DNA from: Nguyenibacter vanlangensis
Lineage (GTDB): Bacteria; Pseudomonadota; Alphaproteobacteria; Acetobacterales; Acetobacteraceae
Direction of reading: 5' to 3'
DNA length: 64,000 nt
NCBI RefSeq assembly: GCF_038719015.1
Contig: NZ_CP152276.1
Location: 816,001-880,000, forward strand
Below are positions 56,108-64,000 of the stretch, piece by piece. Under the pieces are notes generated by a model. It was not told the origin of the DNA, searched no databases, and saw nothing but the letters and a program-made list of their open reading frames with translations. The position numbers and the translations under genes were made by a program. Each line of letters begins with the position of its first letter. The stretch's first letter is position 1.

Positions 56108-56886
56108 CCGGCCGCGACGGCGGGGCCGATATCGGCCCGATCGGCAACAGCCCGGTGGTGATCCTGGTCCGGCCGCAGATGGCCGAGAATATCGGTACCA
56201 CCGCGCGGGCCATGGCAAACGGCGGATTGTTCCATCTGCGGCTGGTCGCCCCGCGCGACGGCTGGCCGCTGGAACGGGCCTGGCGCGCGGCCTCCGGCGC
56301 CGACCGGATTCTGGAAGAAGCGACGGTCCATGACAGCGTCGACGACGCGATCGCCGACCTGCACCATGTCTTCGCCACCTGCCCGCGCCCGCGCCATATC
56401 GTCAAGACGGTGCTGACCGCGCGCGGCGGCGCCGCCGAATTGCGGCAGATGAGCCTGCGCGGCCTGCGCACCGGCCTGATGTTCGGCCCCGAACGCGCCG
56501 GCCTGGACAACGAGGACATGGCCCGCGCCGACGCGCTGATCCGCTATCCGCTGAATCCGGCCTTCATGTCGCTGAACCTGGCGCAGGCGGTCATGATCAT
56601 GGCCTATGAATGGTGGATGGCCGAAGACACGACCCCGCCGCGCGCCCTGATGACGAACGAAACCCACGTCGCCACCAAGGGCGAACTGGAAAATTTCATG
56701 CGTCATCTGATCGACGACCTGGATGAATGCGGCTTCCTGCGCAACGCGCAGAAACGCCCGGGCATGGTGCGCAACCTGCGCCATTTCTTCACCCGGGGCG
56801 AAGTCACCGAACAGGAACTGCGCACCCTGCACGGCGTGGTGACCGAATTGTCGCGCGGCCGCAAGGCGCGGCAATCCGCCGACTGA
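56104..56886 (+). CDS. trmJ: tRNA (cytidine/uridine-32-2'-O)-methyltransferase TrmJ
   Basis: TrmJ methylates the ribose at position 32 of several tRNAs with S-adenosylmethionine. The 260-residue product has the SPOUT motifs: ILVRPQMAENIGTTARAMAN (motif 1), GLMFGPERAGLDNEDM (motif 2), and YPLNPAFMSLNLAQAV (motif 3, forming the knot). A C-terminal TrmJ-specific extension follows. The start is GTG at 56104, which overlaps the cysS stop as GTGA. A longer frame on the same register runs inside cysS and is not the gene. Confidence 0.93.
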
Positions 56887-56904
56887 CGGACGCCTCGTCC
56901 CTGC

Positions 56905-57882
56905 TCACGGCCAAACGGGTACGCCGTCCAGCCCTGCGGTTTCCGGCAGGCCGCAGATCAGGTTCGCATTCTGCACCGCCTGACCGGCCGCTCCCTTGCC
57001 CAGATTGTCGACCACGCCCATCGCGATCACCAGGTTGCGCTCCGGATCGGCGGCATAACTGACGAATGCGAGGTTCGAGCCGGTAGCCCATTTGGTCTGC
57101 GGCGGCTTGTCGGTCACGCGGACGAACGCCCGCCCGGCATAGAAGCGCCGGGCCGCATCCAGGCATTGGTCCGTGGTGGCGCGGCCGCGGCAGTACATGG
57201 TGGCGAGTACGCCGCGGGTCATCGGCACCAGGTGCGGCGTGAATACCAGCCCGGCCGCGCTGCCGCCGCTCAGCCGCTCGATCGTCTCGGCAATCTCAGG
57301 CATGTGGACGTGCTTGAGCAGCCCATAGGGCAGCAGGTTCTCGTTGCTCTCGGCATAGCCGAACCTGCTGTCGGCGCCGCCCCGGCCGGCACCGGAGATG
57401 CCGGTCTTGACGTCGATCACGATGTTGCCGGGCTCGATCAGCTTGTTGACCAGCAGCGGCGCCAGCGCGTTCAGCGTCGCCGCGGGAAAGCAGCCGGGAT
57501 TGGCAACGCGGACCTGACCCGCGATCCGGCCTGGCCACACGTCGGCCAGGCCATAGGCCCATCCCTCGACATAGCGGTGGTCGCCGCCGATATCGACGAT
57601 CTTCACGTCCTTGGGGACGCGCGCCAGCGCCTCGGCCGACGCGCCCGTGGGCAGCGACGCGAACAGCACGTCGAGCTTCGGCAGGGTCTCAGGGTCCCAT
57701 TTCTCGATCACCAGCTCGGCCAGCTTGGCCGGCACACCCGGGAAACGGTCCGCCAGCCGGCTGCCGGCGCTCCCCTCGCCCGCGGCGTAGACCAGCTCGA
57801 AAGACGGATGGCCCGCGACCAGGCGCATCGCCTCGCCGCCGCCAAAGCCGCTGATCCCGACAATGCCGACGCGCATGCTCAT
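56905..57882 (-). CDS. argC: N-acetyl-gamma-glutamyl-phosphate reductase
   Basis: ArgC reduces N-acetylglutamyl phosphate to the semialdehyde in arginine synthesis, using NADPH. The 325-residue product has VGIVGISGFGGGEAMRL, FASLPTGASAE, and the catalytic Cys in VANPGCFPAATLNALAP. KTGISGAGRGG and FTPHLVPMTRGVLATMY follow. Its ATG at 57882 overlaps the stop of the upstream lipoprotein gene as ATGA; an internal ATG at 57876 is also possible. Confidence 0.96.
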   Translation of the reverse strand: MSMRVGIVGISGFGGGEAMRLVAGHPSFELVYAAGEGSAGSRLADRFPGVPAKLAELVIEKWDPETLPKLDVLFASLPTGASAEALARVPKDVKIVDIGGDHRYVEGWAYGLADVWPGRIAGQVRVANPGCFPAATLNALAPLLVNKLIEPGNIVIDVKTGISGAGRGGADSRFGYAESNENLLPYGLLKHVHMPEIAETIERLSGGSAAGLVFTPHLVPMTRGVLATMYCRGRATTDQCLDAARRFYAGRAFVRVTDKPPQTKWATGSNLAFVSYAADPERNLVIAMGVVDNLGKGAAGQAVQNANLICGLPETAGLDGVPVWP

Positions 57883-58319
57883 GGTGACGGGGGGACCGGC
57901 GCCGGCGCACCGGGGACCAGATTGCCTTTCGCATACATGCACTGCGAATAGGCGATGTCATACAGTCCCTGGATATTCCCCTGCATGCGCGAACTGGACC
58001 CGGCCCCGATCCCCGAGCCCAGAACCGCGCCGCTGCCTGCGCCGATCCCGGCACCGTAACCACCACCGACCGCAGCCCCCAGCCCGGCGCCCAGCACCGT
58101 GGTCAACGCCGCCATCCCCAGGGCACGATTATTGGCATGCTCGGCCTGCCCCGCCACCTGACCCGCCGCGAAATTGCGGCAGATCGCGTCATCGGACCTG
58201 AAGGCCTCGAACGGTTTTCCCGGCGGCGGCATGACCGGAACAGTCGGTCCGATCGGAGTTTCGGCGCACCCTGCAAGGGTGGCCAGAATGCCGGCGACAA
58301 CAAGAATGCGTCGGGTCAC
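57879..58319 (-). CDS. Glycine-zipper lipoprotein
   Basis: The 146-residue precursor has a lipoprotein signal ending ILATLAGC, with Cys acylated after cleavage. A conserved segment DDAICRNFAAGQVAGQA follows, and then a glycine-zipper stretch of GxGxG repeats (about residues 75-115) that could insert in or associate with membranes. QGLYDIAYSQCMYAKGN comes near the end, and the tail is Pro-rich. Two Cys in the mature part may pair. The start is GTG at 58319 with GGAGG 6 bases upstream; the frame extends to 58412. It is coupled to argC by ATGA, although no functional link is evident. Confidence 0.85.
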   Translation of the reverse strand: MTRRILVVAGILATLAGCAETPIGPTVPVMPPPGKPFEAFRSDDAICRNFAAGQVAGQAEHANNRALGMAALTTVLGAGLGAAVGGGYGAGIGAGSGAVLGSGIGAGSSSRMQGNIQGLYDIAYSQCMYAKGNLVPGAPAPVPPSP

Positions 58320-58478
58320 GTCATGCCTCCGTCCTGCAAACTGCATGGCCGGCGCTACGATAGCCCGGATCCCGGTTCGGTCAAACCGCCGGATCCTACC
58401 TTGCCGGGTCACGGTTCAACCCCGGCACGGCGCGCGACGTATCGCAGCGCGAACTCTGTCGGATGACCGTGCCGCCGC

Positions 58479-59810
58479 TCACCGTGCGGCGATCCGCAGG
58501 CGCTCGGCCACGCGCTCATGCCCCATCAGCGGCAGCAGGTCGCGCATTTCCGGCCCCTTCTCCTCGCCCGTCAGCGCCACGCGCAACGGGTGGAACAGCG
58601 ATTTGCCGCTGCGTCCGCTGGCGGCGCGAACGGCGCCGGTCCAGTCCTTCCAGGTCTCGCCGTCCCAGGGTTCGGCCGGCAGAAGGGACAGCGCCTGCAA
58701 CAGGAACGCGCCCTGGTCGTCCTGCACGGGCGGTACGATCACGCCCGCCACCACGTCCCACCAGTGGCGCAGTTCCGACACCATGTCGACATTGCCGCGC
58801 ACCGCCAGCCAGAACGATTCGGTCGCTCCCTCGGGCAGGCGGTCACGGATCGCGGCGAAGGGCATCTGGTGCAGGACGCGGCGATTCAGCGCCAGCAACT
58901 GCCGCATGTCGAACCGTGCCGCCGAGCGCGAGACCCGGCGCACGTCGTACGAACCGGCCAGTTCGTCGAAGGACAGCGGCGCCGGATCGTCGGCGCTGCC
59001 CAGCCGCGCCAGGTACGACACGATGGCCCCCGGATCGACCCCGTCCTGGCGCAGGGCGCGGATGGACAGGCCATCGAACCGCTTGGACAATTTGCCGCCC
59101 GCCTCGTCCAGCAGCAACGGCAGATGCGCGAAGGCGAACCGGCCGGGACGGGCGCCCAGCGCCTCGGCGATGTCGATCTGCACGCCGGTATTGGTCAGGT
59201 GGTCCTCGCCGCGCAGGATATGGGTGATGCCGGTTTCCAGGTCATCGACCACCGAGGCCAGCGTATACAGCACCGTGCCGTCGGCCCGCACCAGCACCGG
59301 GTCCGAAATCGACGGCAGCTTGACCTGCGATTTACCCATGACCATATCGTCCCAGGTCACCGTCCGGTCCGACAGGCGGAAGCGCCAATAGGGCACCTTG
59401 CCGTTCGCCTCGGCCTGGGCGCGCTGCTCCGGCGTCATGCGCAGCATGGCACGGTCATAGACCGGCGGCTTGCGCATGCGGATCCGCGCCTCGCGCTTGG
59501 CCGCCAGTTCCTGCTCGCTCTCGAAACAGGGATACAGCCGCCCCGATTCCTTCAGCCGCGCGATGGCGGCATCATAATGGGCCAGCCGGTCGCACTGGTG
59601 GAAGGTCTCGTCCCAGCCCAGACCCAGCCAGGCCAGGTCGGTGCGCAATGCCTCGACATACTCGTCGCGCGAGCGCTCGCGGTCGGTATCGTCGATGCGA
59701 AGCTGGAACTTTCCGCCATGGCGGCGGGCATACAGGGCGTTGGCGATGGCCTGGCGGGCATTGCCGACATGAATCAGGCCCGTCGGGCTGGGCGCGAAGC
59801 GGAGTTTCAT
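58479..59810 (-). CDS. gltX: Glutamyl-tRNA synthetase
   Basis: GltX charges tRNA-Glu (and in many alphaproteobacteria tRNA-Gln for later amidation). The 443-residue class I enzyme begins MKLRFAPSPTGLIHVGNAR, where HVGN is the HIGH motif. It has LRIDDTDRERS, ILRGEDHLTNT and the KMSKS variant KLSKRFDG. It is shorter in its anticodon-binding end than the E. coli enzyme (471 residues). Many acetic acid bacteria carry two gltX copies; only one is in this window. Confidence 0.96.
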   Translation of the reverse strand: MKLRFAPSPTGLIHVGNARQAIANALYARRHGGKFQLRIDDTDRERSRDEYVEALRTDLAWLGLGWDETFHQCDRLAHYDAAIARLKESGRLYPCFESEQELAAKREARIRMRKPPVYDRAMLRMTPEQRAQAEANGKVPYWRFRLSDRTVTWDDMVMGKSQVKLPSISDPVLVRADGTVLYTLASVVDDLETGITHILRGEDHLTNTGVQIDIAEALGARPGRFAFAHLPLLLDEAGGKLSKRFDGLSIRALRQDGVDPGAIVSYLARLGSADDPAPLSFDELAGSYDVRRVSRSAARFDMRQLLALNRRVLHQMPFAAIRDRLPEGATESFWLAVRGNVDMVSELRHWWDVVAGVIVPPVQDDQGAFLLQALSLLPAEPWDGETWKDWTGAVRAASGRSGKSLFHPLRVALTGEEKGPEMRDLLPLMGHERVAERLRIAAR

Positions 59811-59885
59811 GCCGCCTTATATGCGTCGGCCGCGCGCGAAAGGCCAGCGGCGACGCACCGTCGCGCAGCCGGGCGACGAAACCGC

Positions 59886-60272
59886 TTATTCGTCCCCGCC
59901 ACCCTCTTCGTCCCGGCCCTCTTCGCCTGCGTCGTCCTCGACCAGGCGCCTGGGGTCCAGGGCGCGCCAATCACGCTCCATCGGCGTCGCGGCATGGGCC
60001 GAAAAATCGTCCAGCTCGTTCGCCGAACGCCAGCCCTCGTCCCCGGCGTCAACGATCTCGGCATCCTCGCCGAAGGACATCCATGCCTGCAGCACCTCGC
60101 GCGGGCCCGCGCCCGCAACGCGGCAGCGCTCCATGCTGTCGCGCACATAGGCCCGGGCGAAGGCATTGGCATGGGCCAGGTCGAGGAAACCCGAAACCTC
60201 CTCGACGATGCCTTCTTCCGCCCCGCCGGACAGGTCGAGAATGCGGACCCGCCAACCCGCATCGGCTGCCAT
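59886..60272 (-). CDS. Acidic protein of unknown function
   Basis: The 128-residue product has no motif I can name. WRVRILDLSGGAEEGIVEEV suggests a beta-hairpin and helix, FLDLAHANAFARAYVRDSMERCR a helix, and the tail is very acidic (ends in EEGRDEEGGGDE). The ATG at 60272 has GGGGGC upstream; the frame stays open to a TTG at 60347. It lies between pncB and gltX on the same strand. Coherent amino acid usage and position argue for a real gene. Confidence 0.6.
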   Translation of the reverse strand: MAADAGWRVRILDLSGGAEEGIVEEVSGFLDLAHANAFARAYVRDSMERCRVAGAGPREVLQAWMSFGEDAEIVDAGDEGWRSANELDDFSAHAATPMERDWRALDPRRLVEDDAGEEGRDEEGGGDE

Positions 60273-60368
60273 GTCTGCCCCCGGGTCTGCCTGATCGGAA
60301 GGGGAAGGAGTATCGTGTGGATCGCTCAAGGGAAAATATCCGGTCAAAGAAAGGCTGGGAAAATGCGG

Positions 60369-61553
60369 TTACGACGCTGACGGCACCGCGCGGTCGCGCG
60401 CTTTGCGCAGCAGGAATTCGCGCCCCACCTTCACCAGCGGCTGGCCGTCATAGGACACGATGTCGGCGGTGGCATAGGTCTCCGACCACCGGTCGGGGAT
60501 GAAGGAACCGGTGCCGACGACGTCGATCGGGGCATGGGCATCGGCCATGACCATGCATTTCTCGACGCTGAAGCCCGACGAGACGATGATCCGCACCTTG
60601 GCGAATCCCGCTTCGTTCAGCGCCTCGCGCATGCGCCAGACGGCAGCGGCCGAAACCCCGGTGCCGACCAGGTGGCGCAGTTCGGTGTCCGAGCGATAGC
60701 GGCGGATGGTGCCCGGCGTGTTGCGCTCCAGCGCGGCATAGGACGATTGCGGGTCCAGCCCCTCCAGGAAGCGGCCGCCATGCGTGTCCAGCCGCACCGC
60801 GACGCGGCCGGCCGCCGCCAGGTCGGGAAAGGCGCGGCAGACCTCCAGCGCATCGGTGATCTCGCGCCCGAAATAATCGACCAGCACGACCAGGTCGGAA
60901 TCGGGATAGGTCTCGTGGAACATCTCCGCCGCACGCAGGGTCGACCCCGCATAGCCCACCAGCGCGTGGGGCATGGTACCCAGGCCCGGCAGGTCACCGA
61001 AGAATCCGGCCGTCGCGTCGTTCGCCCCGCCGACGAAGCCCAGCGCGCCCTCGCGCTGCGCCGCCCGGCTGCCGACCGACGCGGCATAGGCCATCTGCTC
61101 CTGCATCTCGAACCCCGCGCAATGCCGGGCTTCCATGGCCAGGAAACGCACGCCGGGCAGCGCCAGCGCCATCTGATAGGCATTGTGCGCGGCGACGCAG
61201 GGCGGTCCCAGCTTCTGCAGCAGCAGAGTCTCCAGCGGCGCCAGCGCCGCGAACGAACCGGTGACGTAGACCAGCGGCTCACCCGCGCCGACCCAGGCGC
61301 CTTCGGGGCACATGACCTCGTGCGTGATCGCGATGCCGCGCGCCCGCGCCACGTTTTCCAGCCACGCGGTCATCAGCCTCGGGGCCGAGATGACCGGCCG
61401 GCGGATGAACATGGCATAGGTCACCTGCCGGTCGCCGAAGCGGGTCACGATCTCCCGCGTCCGGTTGAAATAGGCGTCTGTCCGCGCGGCGATCGTCCCG
61501 TCATCCAGGGCCTGAGACGGTCCGAAAGCCTCGTTTTCGTGTGCTGCGGACAT
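60369..61553 (-). CDS. pncB: Nicotinate phosphoribosyltransferase
   Basis: PncB joins nicotinate to PRPP in the NAD salvage pathway. The 394-residue product has DAYFNRTREIV at the N-terminus, the conserved ETLLLQKLGPPCVAAHNAYQ, and GFVGGANDATAGFFGD. RLDTHGGRF and VSSGFSVEKC with GTGSFIPDRW form the phosphate-binding barrel loops. It is followed closely by the acidic unknown gene and preceded by aroG on the same strand. Confidence 0.92.
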   Translation of the reverse strand: MSAAHENEAFGPSQALDDGTIAARTDAYFNRTREIVTRFGDRQVTYAMFIRRPVISAPRLMTAWLENVARARGIAITHEVMCPEGAWVGAGEPLVYVTGSFAALAPLETLLLQKLGPPCVAAHNAYQMALALPGVRFLAMEARHCAGFEMQEQMAYAASVGSRAAQREGALGFVGGANDATAGFFGDLPGLGTMPHALVGYAGSTLRAAEMFHETYPDSDLVVLVDYFGREITDALEVCRAFPDLAAAGRVAVRLDTHGGRFLEGLDPQSSYAALERNTPGTIRRYRSDTELRHLVGTGVSAAAVWRMREALNEAGFAKVRIIVSSGFSVEKCMVMADAHAPIDVVGTGSFIPDRWSETYATADIVSYDGQPLVKVGREFLLRKARDRAVPSAS

Positions 61554-61615
61554 TCTTCCTCCGTATTCTTTATTCTTTCGCCGCGACGTTGCCGGTCGCG
61601 GCGTTCATCGCGTGC

Positions 61616-63034
61616 TTATGCGGCCTCCGATCCCTTCGCCGAATCCCGCACCGGCGTCCCGCGCAGGCGGGTCGTCAGTTCCTCGGCCAGCAGGAAGGCC
61701 ATTTCCAGCGACTGCTCGGCATTCAGCCGCGGATCGCAGAACGTCTCATAGCGTTCACCAAGATCGGCCTCCGTCAAGCGGTGGGCCCCCCCCACGCATT
61801 CGGTGACGTCCTGGCCGGTCATCTCGACATGCACCCCGCCGGGATGGGCGCCCTCGGCCTGGAACACGTCGAAAAAGCCGCGAATCTCGGCCAGGATGGC
61901 CTCGAACGACCGGGTCTTGATCTTGTTGACGGTCGAAATCGTGTTGCCGTGCATCGGATCGCACAACCACGTGACCGTGCGGCCCGACGCCATGACCTTG
62001 CGCAGCAGCGGCGGCAGGTGCCTGCCCACGCCCTCGGCCCCCATGCGTGAGATCAGCGAGATCCGCCCGGCCTCGTCCTGCGGGTTCAGGATGTCCAGCA
62101 GCCGCTCCAGGTCGTCGATCGTCGTGCTGGGCCCGACCTTGATGCCGATCGGATTGCGCACGCCGCGCAGGAACTCGACATGCGCGCCGTCCGGCTGGCG
62201 GGTGCGGTCGCCGATCCAGACGAAATGCGCCGAACAATCGTACCATTCGCCCGAGGTCGAATCGATTCGCGTCAGCGCCTGCTCGTACGGCAGCAGCAGC
62301 GCCTCGTGCGAGGTATAGAACTCGGTCTCGTCCATCTGGCGCGCGCCCGTCATGCCGCAGGCCGCCATGAAGGCCAGGGTCTCGTCGATGCGCTCGGCCA
62401 GCACGCCATAGCGCTGGGCCAGCGGCGAGCGCTCGACGAAGCCGAGATTCCAGCGATGGACCTCATGCAGGTTGGCATAGCCGCCGCCGGCGAAGGCCCG
62501 CAGCAGGTTCATCACCCCCGCCGACTGGAAATAGCCGGTCTCCATGCGCACCGGATCGGGAATGCGGGCCGCGGGCGTGAAATCCGGCCCGTTGATGATG
62601 TCGCCGCGATAGGACGGCAGGCTGGTCCCGCCGATCGTCTCGGTCTCGGACGACCGGGGCTTGGCATACTGCCCGGCCATGCGGCCGATCTTGATCACCG
62701 GCACCTTGGCGCCGAAGGTCAGCACCACCGCCATCTGCAGCAGCACGCGGAACGTGTCACGGACGATATCGGCGGTGAACTCGCCGAAGCTCTCGGCGCA
62801 GGCGCCGCCCTGCAGCACGAACGCCTTGCCGCGCGACGCCTCGGCCAGGCTGGCCTTCAGCCGCCGCGCCTCGCCCGCGAAGACCAGCGGCGGATAGCGG
62901 CGCAGCCGCTCCTCGACCGCGCGCAGCGCGTCCTGGTCGGGATAGGCCGGCACCTGGCGCACGGGAAACGACCGCCAGCTCTCCGGCGTCCAGGCCTGCC
63001 GGGAAGAACTGTTCTGTGTGTGCATCGCACTCAT
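61616..63034 (-). CDS. aroG: 3-deoxy-7-phosphoheptulonate synthase, class II
   Basis: This enzyme condenses phosphoenolpyruvate with erythrose 4-phosphate, the entry to the shikimate pathway; the window also holds the second and fifth steps in aroKB. The 472-residue product is the plant/actinobacterial class II type. It shows [12 protein letters not shown] with the metal Cys, [14 protein letters not shown], and [38 protein letters not shown] and [15 protein letters not shown] carry the other ligands. Class II enzymes are allosterically distinct from E. coli AroG. Confidence 0.95.
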   Translation of the reverse strand: MSAMHTQNSSSRQAWTPESWRSFPVRQVPAYPDQDALRAVEERLRRYPPLVFAGEARRLKASLAEASRGKAFVLQGGACAESFGEFTADIVRDTFRVLLQMAVVLTFGAKVPVIKIGRMAGQYAKPRSSETETIGGTSLPSYRGDIINGPDFTPAARIPDPVRMETGYFQSAGVMNLLRAFAGGGYANLHEVHRWNLGFVERSPLAQRYGVLAERIDETLAFMAACGMTGARQMDETEFYTSHEALLLPYEQALTRIDSTSGEWYDCSAHFVWIGDRTRQPDGAHVEFLRGVRNPIGIKVGPSTTIDDLERLLDILNPQDEAGRISLISRMGAEGVGRHLPPLLRKVMASGRTVTWLCDPMHGNTISTVNKIKTRSFEAILAEIRGFFDVFQAEGAHPGGVHVEMTGQDVTECVGGAHRLTEADLGERYETFCDPRLNAEQSLEMAFLLAEELTTRLRGTPVRDSAKGSEAA

Positions 63035-63369
63035 GGTCGGATCCTAAATTCCTCTGCTCGTCCGGCGGGACGCGACCGGATCGCCTTCCTCCCCGCCTTC
63101 CCCCCTGCCCCGATGGCCGGCCGTGCCGCTGGGGGCAGTCTTTATGTAGAAAATCCCGCGCCAACGCAAAGAGGATCGTCGCGTGCGGCCTGCAATACGC
63201 GTAAGGGAAGCGCGGGGCGGATCTTTTGGGCGTGCATCGCACCGGGGCGATCGGCTAGACCCGGCCCCAGGCCGACATGCGTGGCATGTGCCCGGCACGC
63301 GCCGGAATTTGCCGCGCCGCCGGACGCATGACATGCTGGCCGAAACCCGGAACTTCGGAGGGATGATCG
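63035..63369. promoter_or_regulatory. Divergent leader region of aroG with a palindrome
   Basis: This 335-base spacer between aroG and the small secreted protein gene has no gene. CTGCCCC (63105-63111) pairs with GGGGCAG (63132-63138), with GGCCGGCC inside. Just to its right (about 63139-63155) is the only AT-rich patch, with TACATAAAG on the minus strand, a plausible aroG -10 region. The palindrome would lie at or just after the transcription start. Confidence 0.4.
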
Positions 63370-63792
63370 ATGGTGGCCACGCTTCGCACGGCCCTGTATT
63401 CGCGCCTGGCAGCGTCAGCTTTGGCCGCAGCCGCTCTTCTCGCAACGCCCGCGCTTGTCACGCCGGCGCTCGTCACGCCGGCCCTGGCCGCCCCGGACCA
63501 GCCCGGCACGAGCGGCACGAGCGGTGCCCAATCCACCGCGCAGGGCATCGAATCCCCCGGTGGCGAACATCTGACGGTCAAGGGCCGGCACTCCCTGCCG
63601 CCCGGCTACCAGGACGCGCCGTCGATGGACCTGACCCATGGGCCGGACCCCGACCATGACGCCAACGTGCATCGCGACGCGGTCACCGGCAGCGACCTGT
63701 CACGCTTCGGCAGCGCCTATCAGGGCAGCGGCCCCTACGGCCAGGGCCAGCTCGGGGATTCCACAGGGAACGGCTGGGTCACCCCCCGCTGA
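63370..63792 (+). CDS. Small secreted protein of unknown function
   Basis: The 140-residue precursor has an Ala-rich signal peptide whose second half, PALVTPALVTPALAAP, is encoded by a 15-bp tandem array (63445-63489); cleavage is likely near LAAP. The mature part is Gly/Ser/His/Asp-rich and probably disordered (GTSGTSG, PDPDHDANVHRD, GSGPYGQGQLG). GGAGG lies about 10 bases before the ATG. I do not recognise a family. Its stop codon overlaps the first bases of an inverted-repeat element. Confidence 0.65.
   Translation: MVATLRTALYSRLAASALAAAALLATPALVTPALVTPALAAPDQPGTSGTSGAQSTAQGIESPGGEHLTVKGRHSLPPGYQDAPSMDLTHGPDPDHDANVHRDAVTGSDLSRFGSAYQGSGPYGQGQLGDSTGNGWVTPR
63445..63489. repeat. 15-bp tandem repeat in a signal peptide
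   Basis: Three units start at 63445, 63460 and 63475 (ACGCCGGCGCTCGTC type) in frame, extending the hydrophobic part of the signal peptide by repeated TPALV. Confidence 0.85.
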
Positions 63793-63954
63793 ACTTTGCC
63801 TGTAAACGCGTGCTGGCGGCGATCCGACGCGGCTTTGCTGCGCTCCGATGCTCACGGCCCACAAGGCCGCTCCGCTTCGGTGCTCACAAAACCACGCCGG
63901 GCGCTCCACTACGTTCCGCTCTCGCGCGCCAGCCCACGTTTCCAGGCAAAGTTC
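63791..63954. mobile_element. 164-bp element with 28-nt terminal inverted repeats
   Basis: The left end 63791-63818 starts GAACTTTGCCTG and the right end 63927-63954 is its inverted copy, with 25 of 28 bases matching. The interior contains two related CGCTCC...GTGCTCAC segments and no convincing gene. The size and ends resemble a miniature inverted-repeat element or a large palindromic intergenic repeat. No flanking target duplication could be confirmed. It abuts the preceding stop codon. Confidence 0.5.
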
Positions 63955-64000
63955 GGGTGCCCAGATAACGTCATCGGACAACCAGCGATCCCACGCGGCT

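Noticed and set aside
63700..63981. A 93-codon minus-strand frame at the right end
   Set aside because: It lies across the inverted-repeat element and the opposite strand of the small secreted protein gene. It looks like a chance frame through a repeat.

Overview
The window is high-GC, tightly packed chromosomal DNA with almost no mobile material. Gene content and order point to an alphaproteobacterium of the Acetobacteraceae (acetic acid bacteria, Gluconacetobacter/Komagataeibacter type). The supporting traits are an aroK-aroB fusion, a GNAT-MutT fusion, malate:quinone oxidoreductase, a galactonate (De Ley-Doudoroff) operon and the rpoZ-rsh-acpS-lepB-rnc-era string. The family call is fairly secure; the genus is a guess. 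I saw no tRNA, rRNA, CRISPR array, phage or insertion sequence.

Layout. 1-9,080 (minus strand): the envelope/isoprenoid cluster pyrH-frr-uppS-cdsA-dxr-rseP-bamA-skp-lpxD, with lpxD cut by the left edge. 9,216-15,670 (minus): rpoZ-rsh-acpS-lepB-rnc-era with folK behind rpoZ. 15,945-23,714: single genes, namely a NYN-domain protein, a type-5 uracil-DNA glycosylase, mqo, the periplasmic methionine sulfoxide repair pair msrP-msrQ, a 3-hydroxyisobutyrate dehydrogenase-like protein, an NDUFAF6-like protein and Fe superoxide dismutase. 23,767-29,844 (minus): an apparently complete galactonate operon, iclR-dgoK-dgoA-dgoD-sugar dehydrogenase-sugar porter, with an SMP-30-type lactonase at 33.7-34.6 kb that could supply the missing lactonase step. 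30,045-35,493: yajC, a DUF815 ATPase, a Rieske oxygenase, the GNAT-Nudix fusion, the lactonase and a lone CinA-type domain. 35,549-41,690: accA, xerD, a 47-residue membrane peptide, aroKB, an OmpA-type porin and gtrA. 41,837-49,624: alaS, beta-carbonic anhydrase, a secreted EEP-family hydrolase, an aldo/keto reductase, a small membrane protein, a Tat-type cupin, a secreted Rossmann protein and an HdeD-like membrane protein. 49,937-63,792: rpsD, prfC, a sulfotransferase, a MATE exporter, cysS, trmJ, argC with a glycine-zipper lipoprotein, gltX, an acidic protein of unknown function, pncB, class II DAHP synthase and a small secreted protein.

What stands out is not a classical system. First, at least sixteen places, mostly at gene edges, carry two to four tandem copies of an 11-16 bp unit, with a different unit at each place. 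Arrays inside reading frames have periods of 12 or 15 bp, while those outside frames are often 11, 14 or 16 bp. Second, one 15-bp array lies in the 86-bp overlap of two convergent genes and is translated in both. Third, a 164-bp element with 28-nt imperfect terminal inverted repeats abuts the last stop codon. Most other genes are ordinary housekeeping genes.

Start sites on many genes were moved inward from the longest frame where a ribosome binding site, an operon junction or a signal peptide decided it. These choices are stated in the entries.
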